Shown here one piece after another: positions 42,051-50,465 of a stretch of 64,000 nt of DNA. The stretch comes from Pseudorhizobium flavum (lineage in GTDB: Bacteria > Pseudomonadota > Alphaproteobacteria > Rhizobiales > Rhizobiaceae): positions 1,736,001 through 1,800,000 of the forward strand of contig NZ_LR723670.1 of the NCBI RefSeq assembly GCF_902502825.2, given 5' to 3'. Made by a program: the position numbers and the translations under genes. Below the pieces are notes generated by a model. The model had not been told where the DNA came from. It worked only from the letters and a program-made list of their open reading frames with translations, and ran no database searches. The stretch's first letter is position 1. Every line of letters begins with the position of its first letter.

Positions 42051-42157
42051 TTCTGCCTCGTACACGTTACAAATCGAGGTTTACGGAGGGGATACTCCCC
42101 CACCGGCGCTGATAACACGCGGCGCCGGTTAACTTCTTGGTGTCCAGGCCTTCGCGG

Positions 42158-43618
42158 TTACTGTTGCGAGGCCCAGCAGTTGACGCCCTGCTTCTTCAGC
42201 GCCTTGCAGGTATTCACGGCCGCGGTCTGGTTCTCGAAGCCGGCGAAGCGAGCGCGATAAAGGTTCTGACCGTTCGCATTGACGGCAACGGTGAAGGGTT
42301 TGGCGGAACGCAATACCTTTCCGCCCTTGTCCTGCGCTTTCTGCAGGAGTTCCGATGCCATGCCAGCGTCAGGCGAGACGCCGACCTGGATCACCCAGCC
42401 CGAAACCGTATCGGCTGGAACTGCAGCCTTGGTCGAAGCGGTGGTTACGACATCGACCTCGCCGGAGGTGTCGCCTTGCTCGGTAACGGCGACGTCTTCA
42501 GGCGGAAGATATTCCGGAGCCGGCGTAGGCGTGGCGACATTGGCAATGGCGCGCATGGCATCGCCGCCGCGTTTTGCAGAGGAGGGAGGCGAGTAGGCCG
42601 AGGCCACCTGCTGCTCCTCGTAGCGCGCCTGCGGTACCGGCCCACTGCTCGGGAGATCGAAAGCCGCAAGGCGATCGGCTGCGGCGATGACATCACCAAC
42701 CGGCGCAGAGGGGGCCTGCGCAATAAGGGCGCCCTTGCCACCGCGAGATGCCTTTGGAAGGTACTGCCCAACGAGCTTGCGCATCTGCGCGTCGCGGCTA
42801 GCGCCTGTACGCCCGCCGATGACGACGGCAACAATCGAGCGACCGTCCTTTTGCAACGAGGTAACCAGGTTGAAGCCCGAGGCCCGGACGTAGCCGGTCT
42901 TGATGCCATCGACGCCTTCGACCGAACCGAGCAGGCGGTTGTGATTGCCGATCGTCTGCTTGCCGAATTTGAAGCTGCGTGTGGAGAAGTAGCCGTAATA
43001 TTGCGGAAAGTGCTGGCGGAGAGCCATGCCCAACCGCGCCTGGTCCCGCGCTGTGGTCATCTGTGCGGTGTTGGGCAGGCCATGGGCGTTGCGATAGGTG
43101 GTCCTGGTCATGCCGAGTGCGCGCGCCTTGTTCGTCATGATCTGGGCGAAACGCGATTCCGATCCCCCAAGGAATTCGCCGAGCGCGGTGGCGACATCGT
43201 TGGCAGAGCGCGTGACCAGTGCCTTGATGGCCTGCTCGACGGTGAGGCTGTTGCCAGCGCCGACGCCAAGCTTGGAGGGCGGCTCCGCAGCTGCCTTCTT
43301 CGACATCGGCACCTTGGAATCGAGGCGGATGCGACCAGCTTCGAGCGCCTCGAAGGTCAGGTAGAGGGTCATCATCTTGGTGAGCGACGCGGGGTAGCGA
43401 AGGCCATCAGGGTCGTCGCTATAGAGGACCTTGCCCGTGTTGGCGTCGACCACGATGCCCGCATATTTCGGCGCGGCCTGCGCATCGCGGGACGGAGCCC
43501 CCACGAGGAAGGTGAGGGTGAGGGCAAGGCCAAGCAAAAGGTTGAGAATATTCGCAGGCCGATTGGGGAGGAGGATCGAAAAGTCTGCTTTCAACACTGT
43601 CGCGCTCATTGCTTGCAT
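42158..43618 (-). CDS. D-alanyl-D-alanine carboxypeptidase with C-terminal SPOR domain
   Basis: The 486-residue penicillin-binding protein has an N-terminal hydrophobic export segment and a class A low-molecular-weight PBP domain with all three active-site motifs: SLTK, SAN and KTG (DGIKTGYVRASG). It trims the terminal D-Ala of murein pentapeptides in the periplasm. The family's C-terminal beta domain is replaced by a Pro/Ala/Ser linker and an SPOR domain (last 75 residues, beginning GWVIQVGVSPD), which binds denuded glycan strands at the septum. AAGGTGAG lies before the ATG at 43618; 43630 (GTG) and 43609 are other starts. Confidence 0.9.
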   Translation of the reverse strand: MQAMSATVLKADFSILLPNRPANILNLLLGLALTLTFLVGAPSRDAQAAPKYAGIVVDANTGKVLYSDDPDGLRYPASLTKMMTLYLTFEALEAGRIRLDSKVPMSKKAAAEPPSKLGVGAGNSLTVEQAIKALVTRSANDVATALGEFLGGSESRFAQIMTNKARALGMTRTTYRNAHGLPNTAQMTTARDQARLGMALRQHFPQYYGYFSTRSFKFGKQTIGNHNRLLGSVEGVDGIKTGYVRASGFNLVTSLQKDGRSIVAVVIGGRTGASRDAQMRKLVGQYLPKASRGGKGALIAQAPSAPVGDVIAAADRLAAFDLPSSGPVPQARYEEQQVASAYSPPSSAKRGGDAMRAIANVATPTPAPEYLPPEDVAVTEQGDTSGEVDVVTTASTKAAVPADTVSGWVIQVGVSPDAGMASELLQKAQDKGGKVLRSAKPFTVAVNANGQNLYRARFAGFENQTAAVNTCKALKKQGVNCWASQQ

Positions 43619-43929
43619 TAGAATACTCACCTTCCGGACGCGCCCCCGCCACGAACCGTTGGCGTCAATCTAGACAGGCAGCGTTACCAAGAGGTTTATG
43701 GTGAACGGCAATTCCCCGGTTTGAATTGCATTTTAGTGATTGCCCCGGCTCGGCCCCGTCGTCCATTCGTAAAATCCGGTAATGACGGCATGAATATGAT
43801 GCCGCGGCGCTATTTGCTCCTGATCATGCAGATTGGGGTAGCGAGCCTGACGCGGCATAGGTCGTGGAACGAGAAGAGCGCCAACCCGCAGGTACGGGTG
43901 GCGCTCTGGGAAGGGAAGGATCGGTTCGA
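43619..43929. other. Gap between D,D-carboxypeptidase and BTLCP peptidase genes
   Basis: This 311-base gap contains the promoter region of the carboxypeptidase gene (minus strand) and, next to the upstream gene, a terminator-like hairpin at 43875-43907. Short open frames exist here but cross the hairpin and have no ribosome binding site. I see no further gene. Confidence 0.5.
43875..43907 (-). terminator. Terminator-like hairpin after the BTLCP gene
   Basis: AGAGCGCC-A-ACCCG (43875-43888) pairs with CGGGTGGCGCTCT (43895-43907) with a single bulged A and a six-base loop. On the minus strand it is followed by TCTCGTT, a weak U-tract. Confidence 0.6.
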
Positions 43930-44535
43930 TTATCGGGAAACGCTCGATACGGCGGTCGCGCGCCCGTCCTGCAGCTTTACCCAGCGGCCCGCATGATCGG
44001 CGGCCTGTCGCTTCAGGAATGTGTACTCGGTATCCGACCAGAGAAGGACGGTGTTGCGCATGTTGTCGAGCACGAAGTCGCCGCGGTCGGTACGCACTGT
44101 GAGGACGGCGTGCCCTTCGCCGTTCGGCTGCAAGACGACGGTGATCAGCAGGCCGGACGGGTCAAATCCCTTCGCCATCAGCATCTTCCGCTTCAGCAGG
44201 ACGAAATCCTCGCAATCGCCGACGCTGCGGGGATAGGCCCAGCGCTCTTCGACGCCATAGATCTCCTGGTCAGTCAGGGGCTGGATTGCCGTGTTGACGG
44301 TATAGTTGATGTCAAGCATCGTCCGCCACCTGTCCTGGGTGAGGGTCATGGGGCCGGGGTCGTGCGATGCTGGCCCGCATTCGCTGGCATAGATGCGGCA
44401 GAACTCGTAGTGGCCGATAGGCGGATTGGCCTTGCCGATAACCTGCATGCCAAGTGGCATGGCAAATGAAGTCGGTGCTGCGATCAACGCGAAAAGAGCG
44501 GTGGCGATGGCGACACTGAGTTTTCTGCCGGTCAT
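43930..44535 (-). CDS. Transglutaminase-like cysteine peptidase (BTLCP family)
   Basis: The 201-residue protein has a signal peptide (cleaved near SFA) and a bacterial transglutaminase-like cysteine peptidase domain with the catalytic triad visible: Cys in RSVGDCEDFVLLK, His in GEGHAVLTV and Asp in DFVLDNM. The best-known member, Pseudomonas LapG, cleaves a surface adhesin under c-di-GMP control. Rhizobial members like this are secreted without an obvious LapD. A hairpin terminator follows. A PilZ-domain gene lies upstream on the same strand, separated by 510 bases. Confidence 0.85.
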   Translation of the reverse strand: MTGRKLSVAIATALFALIAAPTSFAMPLGMQVIGKANPPIGHYEFCRIYASECGPASHDPGPMTLTQDRWRTMLDINYTVNTAIQPLTDQEIYGVEERWAYPRSVGDCEDFVLLKRKMLMAKGFDPSGLLITVVLQPNGEGHAVLTVRTDRGDFVLDNMRNTVLLWSDTEYTFLKRQAADHAGRWVKLQDGRATAVSSVSR

Positions 44536-44802
44536 GATCTTGTCTCCCCGTGGTGAGGATCAAGATGGCACAAGCATGTTGAGTGCACGAAAAATTACGT
44601 AGTAAAATCAATACAGTAATCGATTCAATGTTGCGGCAAATTCGAACTGAACTCGACTCAAATCCGATGAAAACTTGCTGTGAATTTGTCGATCTGTTGA
44701 TTCAAATTGTCCCGACACAGGTAACGCCGGGAGGTGGCTGCTGGTCGCCCCGCAGCCGTCTACAGGGCCCTCAGACGAGCAGAGGGTTAACGGAGATCAG
44801 CC

Positions 44803-44979
44803 ATGACAATGGAGCAAGTGTCCGAGGGCCGACCGGTGCTGCGGGTCGCACGGGGAGAGAAGCGGCTTCGTTGGCTGGTAGCGGAGCCGGAAGGCGCCAC
44901 CACTTCTATCCATCCATGGATTTTTTTTCGCGATCCATTGACCATGCAACCCGAGCCTGTTCCATTTCGGCGCAGGTGA
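44803..44979 (+). CDS. Possible 58-residue protein
   Basis: An ATG at 44803 follows CGGAGATCAGCC, a well-placed ribosome binding site, and opens a 58-codon frame ending at TGA 44977-44979. The product begins MTMEQVSEGRPVLRVARGEKR and is basic with tryptophans and prolines; no family is recognised. It lies alone on this strand in a 510-base gap and stops just before the PilZ terminator hairpin. It may be a real small gene, or an accident in AT-poor DNA. Confidence 0.3.
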   Translation: MTMEQVSEGRPVLRVARGEKRLRWLVAEPEGATTSIHPWIFFRDPLTMQPEPVPFRRR

Positions 44980-44989
44980 TCCGTGAAGC

Positions 44990-45020
44990 TGAAACAGAAA
45001 CGGCGGCCCACGGCCGCCGT
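44990..45020 (-). terminator. Intrinsic terminator of the PilZ gene
   Basis: ACGGCGGCC (45000-45008) pairs with GGCCGCCGT (45012-45020) around CAC. On the minus strand the stem is followed by TTCTGTTTC. It lies 25 bases after the PilZ-gene stop. Confidence 0.75.
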
Positions 45021-45045
45021 CTGGTCCTGCATACTGAGACGAAGA

Positions 45046-45657
45046 TCAAAGGAACTCGCGCAGAGACTCCCGTGATTGCACACTGGCGAACTCGATCGCG
45101 ACACCTTCCATGAAATGCCGCACCACGCGTCCGCGCATGCTTCCGAGGCGCACTGGCGTCCCGAGCGGCGGGCGGATCTCGACATCGATCGCCGCGCCGG
45201 ACAAGGAAAGGTCCATGAGGCGGCAGCTGTAGCGGGTTCCATCCTCGAGGAAGAGCTCGGTTGCGGACTTCCTGGGCGTGAGACGGTCGTGGCGACGATC
45301 CTCGGGAAGGCCAAGCTCATGCTTGTTGGCGATCCAGGTCAACTGTGCGGCAAGTTTCTCGCGCTTGCGGTCGGTTGCATTGATGACCACCGAGAAGCCG
45401 TTGGTCCCGACCTCATTCACGACGCCTTCGATTCGCCCCAGGTGGTCGAGGTAGGCGATCACCCGCTCGTTGATCCTTGGGCGGCCGAAGCAGGAGAATT
45501 CGACGTCTCCGGGCGACATCTCGGTCGCCGTGCAGGGGTATTCCTCATGGTCCGCCAGCATAAGTCTGCCCTCGACATTGACCGTGACACGCTGAAACGC
45601 ACGCGCTGGGGGCGGCTGTCTCTGGCCCACGTTGTGAGGTGTCTGCTGTGAATACAT
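45046..45657 (-). CDS. Tandem PilZ-domain protein (c-di-GMP receptor candidate)
   Basis: The 203-residue protein appears to have two PilZ units. The second (about 125-203) has the canonical c-di-GMP signature: RRHDRLTPRK as the RxxxR element, then DLSLSGAAID as the D/NxSxxG element. The first (about 20-105) reads ARAFQRVTVNVEGRL and ATEMSPGDVEFSC, a weaker match without the G. It therefore may sense c-di-GMP and change envelope, motility or exopolysaccharide behaviour. AGGAAA precedes the ATG at 45657. Its terminator is at 44990-45020. Confidence 0.85.
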   Translation of the reverse strand: MYSQQTPHNVGQRQPPPARAFQRVTVNVEGRLMLADHEEYPCTATEMSPGDVEFSCFGRPRINERVIAYLDHLGRIEGVVNEVGTNGFSVVINATDRKREKLAAQLTWIANKHELGLPEDRRHDRLTPRKSATELFLEDGTRYSCRLMDLSLSGAAIDVEIRPPLGTPVRLGSMRGRVVRHFMEGVAIEFASVQSRESLREFL

Positions 45658-45828
45658 TGCCGGTTTTCCTGTGCGCAGGTTGCCCATGCATAGCACCCGG
45701 GGGGTTAAGATTGCGTGTTTTCGCGGGTTACCATTGCGCGCAATAGCGATTGTTCCCGACTAGCGCTTCGCTTCTAGGGTCGGCTTCGCCTATATGACTG
45801 ACTGATGGCGCAGGAAGGATAGATATAG

Positions 45829-46566
45829 ATGGATCGGCAGAACCAGGCGGACGACAACGGCGACTCGGAATACCGGCCAGAGCGCCAGCCCGTTTTCAAC
45901 CTACCGCGCATCCTCGTGCTGACGATCCTGCTGCTCGTGGCGCTCTATCTCGTGGAGGCATTCCTCTTGAACGAGGAGGCGGTTGGTGCCTTCATGTTCT
46001 ACATGGCCTTTACTCCATTGCGGTATGTCTATCCGCTGGCCGAGCAAGGGCCGGAGTGGTTCACCACGCCTGTGACCTATTCGCTGCTCCACGGGAGCAT
46101 CGAGCACCTCGCCTTCAACATCCTGTGGCTGACAGCCTTCGGAGCGCCTGTGGTGCGCCGGATCGGACCGGTGAGATACCTGGTCTTCTGGGTACTCTCC
46201 GCTGCTGCTGCCGCATTCTTCCATGCGGCCCTCCATTGGGGCGAGCAAACGGTGCTGATCGGAGCGTCAGGTGTGGTGTCCGCCCTGATGGGGGCGGCAT
46301 GTCGCTTCGCCTTTCCCGTCCGTGGCGGCTTCAACCGCACGCATGGACATCTCTATCCACGGCAGTCGGTCCTGGGCGCATTGCGAAACCGGACGGTCGC
46401 CGTCTTTGTGGCCATATGGTTCGCCGGCAACATGCTGATCGCAATCGGGCTGCCGCTGGTGGGGCAAGGTGCGAGCCAGATCGCCTGGGACGCGCATATC
46501 GGCGGCTTCCTCTTCGGTTACCTGCTGTTTGCGCTCTTCGACCCGCTTCCGTCCGCCCGCCATTGA
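45829..46566 (+). CDS. Rhomboid-family intramembrane serine protease
   Basis: The 245-residue protein has six or seven membrane helices and the rhomboid active site: serine in LIGASGVVSALMG and histidine in WDAHIGGFLFGYL. The conserved upstream elements SLLHGSIEHLAFNILWL (helix 2) are also present. It cleaves membrane protein substrates within the bilayer; the substrate is unknown. AGGAAGGA lies before the ATG at 45829. It is divergent from the PilZ gene and followed after 115 bases by the CBS gene. Confidence 0.88.
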   Translation: MDRQNQADDNGDSEYRPERQPVFNLPRILVLTILLLVALYLVEAFLLNEEAVGAFMFYMAFTPLRYVYPLAEQGPEWFTTPVTYSLLHGSIEHLAFNILWLTAFGAPVVRRIGPVRYLVFWVLSAAAAAFFHAALHWGEQTVLIGASGVVSALMGAACRFAFPVRGGFNRTHGHLYPRQSVLGALRNRTVAVFVAIWFAGNMLIAIGLPLVGQGASQIAWDAHIGGFLFGYLLFALFDPLPSARH

Positions 46567-46681
46567 TGCTGCTGCAACGGTATATTGCAATCCCTCTCAT
46601 GTAAGGGCACCATCTGCGAACGGATATCGCTCTGATGGGGGAGGGCGCTAGCCGCGTGCACTGGTATGCGAGGAGAAAGCC

Positions 46682-47116
46682 ATGGCCATCGTCGTCAAGA
46701 ACATGCTGGACGCCAAGGGGCGAGATGTCGTCACAGTCAGCCCGGACAAGTCGCTTCTGCAGGTTGCGGGAATTCTTCACGAAAGAAAGATCGGCGCGCT
46801 TGTCGTGACGGGCGTCGACGGGCGCATTGCCGGTATCTTCACCGAGCGCGATATGGTGCGCGCACTGGCCGAAAAGGGAGCGGCGATCCTCGATCAGCCC
46901 GTCTCATCGGTGATGACTGTGAACGTGCAGACATGCCGGGAGGAAACGACGGTCAACGCGCTGATGGAGATGATGAGCAGCGGGCGGTTCCGCCACGTGC
47001 CGGTAGAAGACGGCGGCCGGCTTGCCGGTATCATCTCGATCGGCGACGTCGTTAAGTCGCGCATCCGCGAAGTGGAAATGGAGGCGGAAGAGATCAAGGC
47101 CTATATCGCCGGCTGA
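46682..47116 (+). CDS. Tandem CBS-domain protein
   Basis: The 144-residue protein consists of two CBS motifs (about 7-65 and 75-135) with VTVSPDKSLLQVAGILHERKIGALVV, GIFTERDMVRALAEKG, and GRFRHVPVEDGGRLAGIISIGDVVKSRI. Free-standing CBS pairs of this type bind adenine nucleotides such as AMP, ATP or NAD, and regulate partner enzymes. No partner is identifiable here. AGGAGAAAGCC precedes the ATG. It is convergent with the patatin-like gene, 16 bases away. Confidence 0.85.
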   Translation: MAIVVKNMLDAKGRDVVTVSPDKSLLQVAGILHERKIGALVVTGVDGRIAGIFTERDMVRALAEKGAAILDQPVSSVMTVNVQTCREETTVNALMEMMSSGRFRHVPVEDGGRLAGIISIGDVVKSRIREVEMEAEEIKAYIAG

Positions 47117-47132
47117 CCGCGGTGCAGTCGCT

Positions 47133-48086
47133 TTACCGCGCGAACACTTCCTGCATCCGTTGCAGCGCGGCGATCTGGTTCATCGTCTCCATGTAGCCGC
47201 GATCGATTGCCTCGCCGGCCCGATGAAATTCGGATAGGCCGATGTCGCTGAGGCGCGGGTGCAGGGCAAGATCAGGCGGATCGCCGGCGAGCCTTGCGCG
47301 CGAGATGCGCTCCTGGATGATGTTGAACGCCTGTACCATGACGCCCGGAAGGCCGAGATGATGTTCCTTCACCTTGGTCCGGGGCTGTTCGATCGTCTGG
47401 AAGCTGGCGCTGTGCTTGACGACGGCGGATCGCCCGAAGATGTCGTAGTTGAGGTTTACCGCCACGACGAGCGGCTGCTCGTATGCGCGGCAGACCGATG
47501 TCGGAACGGGGTTTACCAGCGCGCCGTCCACCAGTGTCCGATTGTTGCAGGTCACGGGTTCAAAGATGCCGGGAAGTGCGTAGGAGGCTCGCAGCGCCGT
47601 GATCAGCGAACCGTTGCCGATCCAGACCTCATGGCCTGTGTGCAATTCCGTTGCGACCGCCACGAACGGACGATCGAGCTCTTCGATGGAAAGGCCTTCG
47701 AGATGCTCCTGCATGCGTTTGGTCAAGCGCATCCCACCGAGCAGACCGCTACCGCCGATAGTAAGGTCAAGCAGACCGGCAAGTCGGCGCATGGTCAGGG
47801 ATCGTGCAAAACTCTCCAACTCGTCCAGCTTGCCGGCGAGGTAGCAACCGCCCACCAGTGCACCAATGGATGTGCCGGCGACCATGCCGACTTCGATGCC
47901 CGCCTCGTCAAGGGCGCGTAGAACGCCGATATGTGCCCAGCCGCGTGCCGCCCCGCCACCGAGCGCAAGGGCCAGTTTCGCCTTCTTCGGAACATCGATC
48001 GCTGTCGGTGGTTCTGAGGGACGTGCGGATGCGGGATCTGCAGGCGTTGCTGCGTGATCACTGCGATTCCAACTCCAGTTCAGCAT
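47133..48086 (-). CDS. Patatin-like phospholipase (RssA/NTE family)
   Basis: The 317-residue protein has the patatin fold: oxyanion loop LALGGGAARGWAHIGVL, nucleophile elbow GTSIGALVGG, and catalytic Asp in LVDGALVNPVP. It should hydrolyse acyl ester bonds of membrane lipids with a Ser-Asp dyad. The N-terminal 35 residues are Pro/Ala-rich and non-conserved. GGAGG lies five bases before the ATG at 48086; a GTG two codons upstream is less likely. It is downstream of hisI on the same strand with a 102-base gap. Confidence 0.87.
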   Translation of the reverse strand: MLNWSWNRSDHAATPADPASARPSEPPTAIDVPKKAKLALALGGGAARGWAHIGVLRALDEAGIEVGMVAGTSIGALVGGCYLAGKLDELESFARSLTMRRLAGLLDLTIGGSGLLGGMRLTKRMQEHLEGLSIEELDRPFVAVATELHTGHEVWIGNGSLITALRASYALPGIFEPVTCNNRTLVDGALVNPVPTSVCRAYEQPLVVAVNLNYDIFGRSAVVKHSASFQTIEQPRTKVKEHHLGLPGVMVQAFNIIQERISRARLAGDPPDLALHPRLSDIGLSEFHRAGEAIDRGYMETMNQIAALQRMQEVFAR

Positions 48087-48188
48087 CGGCACCTCCAGGC
48101 TGAACGATTTCCCGACACCCAGGAAAGCACAGACTAGTTGCGAAATGGTGTAGGGTTGCGCCCGCCTGTTACAGAATGCGACGCGCCG

Positions 48189-48650
48189 CTACTTCGTTCC
48201 ATCCGGTTTATAGACTTGGGCGGGGTCGAAGTGCCGATGATCGTCGACAATTCGGAGGACACCCTCGTCCCCCTGTTTCTCCACGATACGATAGAAGCAG
48301 GAGCGTCGACCAGTGTGACATGTGGCATCATGTCCGGCTACCGAGACCTTCAGCCAGATGGCATCCTGGTCACAGTCCGTGCGGATCTCATGCACGGTCT
48401 GCAGGTTTCCGGAGGTTTCACCCTTCTTCCAGATCTTCCGGCGGGATCGGCTATAATAGTGGGCAATACCCGTGTCGATGGTCAGTGCCAGCGCCTCGGC
48501 GTCCATGTGGGCGACCATCAGAAGCTCGCCGTCGGCAGCATCGGTCACGACCGCGGTAACAAGGCCATTGGCATCGAAGGCGGGCGCCAGGGGGCCAGCG
48601 CCTTCCTGCTCCGCCTTGTCGGAAGAGGGTTCGGGGAATTGGCGAATCAT
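48189..48650 (-). CDS. hisI: Phosphoribosyl-AMP cyclohydrolase
   Basis: The 153-residue enzyme is a stand-alone HisI without the HisE domain. Motifs include [44 protein letters not shown] with zinc and magnesium ligands, and [12 protein letters not shown] with two zinc cysteines. It opens the purine ring of phosphoribosyl-AMP in the third step of histidine synthesis. Its ATG at 48650 lies seven bases after the folE stop. The folE-hisI pairing, away from other his genes, is known in rhizobia; both enzymes open a purine ring with zinc. Confidence 0.93.
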   Translation of the reverse strand: MIRQFPEPSSDKAEQEGAGPLAPAFDANGLVTAVVTDAADGELLMVAHMDAEALALTIDTGIAHYYSRSRRKIWKKGETSGNLQTVHEIRTDCDQDAIWLKVSVAGHDATCHTGRRSCFYRIVEKQGDEGVLRIVDDHRHFDPAQVYKPDGTK

Positions 48651-48657
48651 ATGTGGC

Positions 48658-49272
48658 TCAGCGGTTGCGAACGAGCGTGAGGAAGCGGGCCTGTTCGGCG
48701 GCATTGTCCCTGTACTCGCCCGTAAAGGTCGTGGTGAGCGTCGTCGAGCCCTGCTTCTGCACGCCCCGCATGGCCATGCACATGTGCTCCGCCTCGACCA
48801 TGACTGCAACGCCGCGCGGGCGGAGCGTCTTTTCGATGGCAGCTGCAATCTGTGCCGTCAGGTTCTCCTGGGTCTGCAGGCGACGGCCGAAGATGTCGAC
48901 GACGCGGGCGATCTTCGAAAGCCCCAGGACGCGGCCATTGGGCAGATAGGCGACATGGGCCTTTCCGCTGATGGGCAACATGTGGTGCTCGCAATGGGAG
49001 AAGAAGGGAATGTCGCGCACCAGCACCGCATCGCCATAGCCCGAGACTTCCTCGAAGGTGCGCCCGAGAACCTCATCGGCAGAGAGAGAGTAGCCGGAGA
49101 AAAGTTCGCGATAGGCAGCGGCGACACGTTTGGGGGTATCCAGCAGGCCTTCCCGCTCCGGGTTTTCGCCAACCCAGCGGAGCAGCACGCGAACGGCCTC
49201 CTCGGCCTGTTCCTGCGTTGGGGCGCTATCGGTCTGGCCGGAGGCCGGGAAGTTCTTCACAACTGCATCCAT
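48658..49272 (-). CDS. folE: GTP cyclohydrolase I
   Basis: The 204-residue enzyme converts GTP to dihydroneopterin triphosphate, the first step of folate synthesis. Visible motifs are [42 protein letters not shown] with zinc ligand Cys and His, [23 protein letters not shown], and [11 protein letters not shown] with the second zinc cysteine. I use the ATG at 49272 (GGGAG upstream); the in-frame start at 49314 adds a non-conserved leader. It leads the folE-hisI operon and is divergent from the iron-sulfur scaffold gene. Confidence 0.95.
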   Translation of the reverse strand: MDAVVKNFPASGQTDSAPTQEQAEEAVRVLLRWVGENPEREGLLDTPKRVAAAYRELFSGYSLSADEVLGRTFEEVSGYGDAVLVRDIPFFSHCEHHMLPISGKAHVAYLPNGRVLGLSKIARVVDIFGRRLQTQENLTAQIAAAIEKTLRPRGVAVMVEAEHMCMAMRGVQKQGSTTLTTTFTGEYRDNAAEQARFLTLVRNR

Positions 49273-49429
49273 TGCTGTCTCCCGGGAGCGTTCATCGAGC
49301 CCCCATGTCATCATCCGCCGCAGCGAGAGGCGGATGGTCGCTTCAAACCGGGTAATTGACGCCTTGGCGCTTCATTTACAAGATATTATGGTCTCATTTT
49401 CCAGCATTTGGCGAGAAAGCATCGCTTTC

Positions 49430-49484
49430 TTGATACCTGCCGAGGTTCATCACATATAATGATGACATCATAAATCTGACATCA
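49430..49484 (+). promoter_or_regulatory. Promoter with TGACATCA direct repeats before the Fe-S scaffold gene
   Basis: A perfect -10 box TATAAT lies at 49455-49460, with TTGATA at 49430-49435 as a -35 candidate at 19-base spacing. Directly downstream are two TGACATCA repeats (49463-49470 and 49477-49484) on a 14-base period; the first is part of the palindrome ATGATG-A-CATCAT (49459-49471). Such an arrangement over the start site suggests a repressor operator. Confidence 0.45.
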
Positions 49485-49539
49485 GCGGAGCCGCGCGAGC
49501 CGGATGCGCTCCACGAAACGCAGCGGGATCGATCGGCAA

Positions 49540-49986
49540 ATGGACGATATCTACAATAGCAAGATCCTCGAACTGGCAGGCAACATCCCGCGTGCCGGCC
49601 GGCTTGAGGATGCCGATGCCACGTCGGAGAAGCACTCGAAGCTCTGTGGTTCACGCGTACGCGTCTACCTGAAGCTGAGCGACGGCGTCGTCACCGACTT
49701 TGCCCATGAGGTCCGTGCCTGCGCACTTGGTCAGGCATCCTCTTCGGTGATGGGTAGCCAGGTCGTTGGGGCCACGCCTGTCGAAATCCGCCAGGCGCGC
49801 GAAGACATGCTGGCCATGCTGAAGGCGGATGGCGAAGGGCCATCGGGACGGTTCGAGGACATGCGCTACCTCAAGCCCGTGAAGGACTACAAGGCGCGGC
49901 ACGCCTCTACGATGCTGACATTCGATGCTGTGGTCGACGCGCTTGACCAGATCGCCGCCAAGACGCCTCAAACAGTGTCCGCGTGA
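49540..49986 (+). CDS. NifU/IscU-like iron-sulfur scaffold family protein
   Basis: The 148-residue protein resembles IscU/NifU-N scaffolds. It starts MDDIYNSKILELAGNIPRAGRL, and has the first ligand cysteine in SKLCGSRVRVYL and the second in VRACALGQASSSVM. The third canonical cysteine position falls in ARHASTMLTF, where no cysteine is present, so cluster binding may be altered. The ATG at 49540 follows a weak GGGATCG. Its TGA ends two bases before the yidD ATG, so the two are coupled. Confidence 0.8.
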   Translation: MDDIYNSKILELAGNIPRAGRLEDADATSEKHSKLCGSRVRVYLKLSDGVVTDFAHEVRACALGQASSSVMGSQVVGATPVEIRQAREDMLAMLKADGEGPSGRFEDMRYLKPVKDYKARHASTMLTFDAVVDALDQIAAKTPQTVSA

Positions 49987-49987
49987 C

Positions 49988-50338
49988 ATGTGCGACGGAC
50001 CCGGCTGCACGCATTCTCCGCGAGTCGGGCGGTCCCGCAACTGGCAGGGTCCGTTTCGCAGGACCCCGGGCCGGCTGGCGGGAATGGGGCTCATCCGTCT
50101 CTATCAGCTGACGCTCTCGGGCTTCATCGGGAACTCTTGCCGCCATATCCCCACCTGTTCCGAGTACGGCTACGAGGCAATCGGGCGCCACGGGCTCTGG
50201 GCCGGCGGGTGGATGACGCTGTTCCGGGTCGGTCGCTGTGGGCCGGGCGGCACGTCCGGCCTGGACCCGGTGCCGGAGACGCTCCAGCAACGTCAGCAAT
50301 GGTGGCTACCTTGGCGATATTGGCGTCCTCACCCGTGA
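49988..50338 (+). CDS. yidD: Membrane protein insertion efficiency factor YidD
   Basis: The 116-residue protein contains the YidD core IRLYQLTLSGFIGNSCRHIPTCSEYGYEAIGRHGLWAGGWMTLFRVGRCGP, with conserved cysteines (NSCR, TCSEY, RCGP) and an amphipathic N-terminal helix. The N-terminal 35 residues are an extra Arg-rich extension common in rhizobial members. YidD assists YidC in inserting membrane proteins at the inner face of the inner membrane. The ATG at 49988 lies one base after the previous gene's stop codon. Confidence 0.9.
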   Translation: MCDGPGCTHSPRVGRSRNWQGPFRRTPGRLAGMGLIRLYQLTLSGFIGNSCRHIPTCSEYGYEAIGRHGLWAGGWMTLFRVGRCGPGGTSGLDPVPETLQQRQQWWLPWRYWRPHP

Positions 50339-50465
50339 TGGCCGCGCTTGAATAGGTACGGGAAAAGCACTATCAACCGGCCCGTTCGCACTCGGCAGCG
50401 CAAGATCAGCGCCGATCATTCACCACCACCCGCATTCGTTGGCGGGACTGGATCCAGGAGCAGTC

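Larger units (their letters stand above)
44536..45045. other. 510-base gap between BTLCP and PilZ genes
   Basis: The gap is AT-richer than its surroundings in its first half (about 44580-44720) and includes the BTLCP upstream region. It also holds a short plus-strand frame with a good ribosome binding site (44803-44979, listed separately) and the PilZ-gene terminator (44991-45020). No tRNA or known RNA is recognised. Confidence 0.5.

Noticed and set aside
43721..43996. A 91-codon frame in the gap before the D,D-carboxypeptidase
   Set aside because: It crosses the terminator hairpin at 43875-43907, enters the BTLCP gene antisense and has no start signal.
44583..45113. A 176-codon plus-strand frame across the BTLCP-PilZ gap
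   Set aside because: It has no ribosome binding site, runs through the PilZ terminator hairpin and into the PilZ gene on the other strand, and its product has no domain character.
50339..50465. T-box or threonine attenuator before thrS
   Set aside because: The leader has a short run of CAC triplets but no threonine-codon run, no T-box sequence and no terminator, and T-boxes are not expected in this group.
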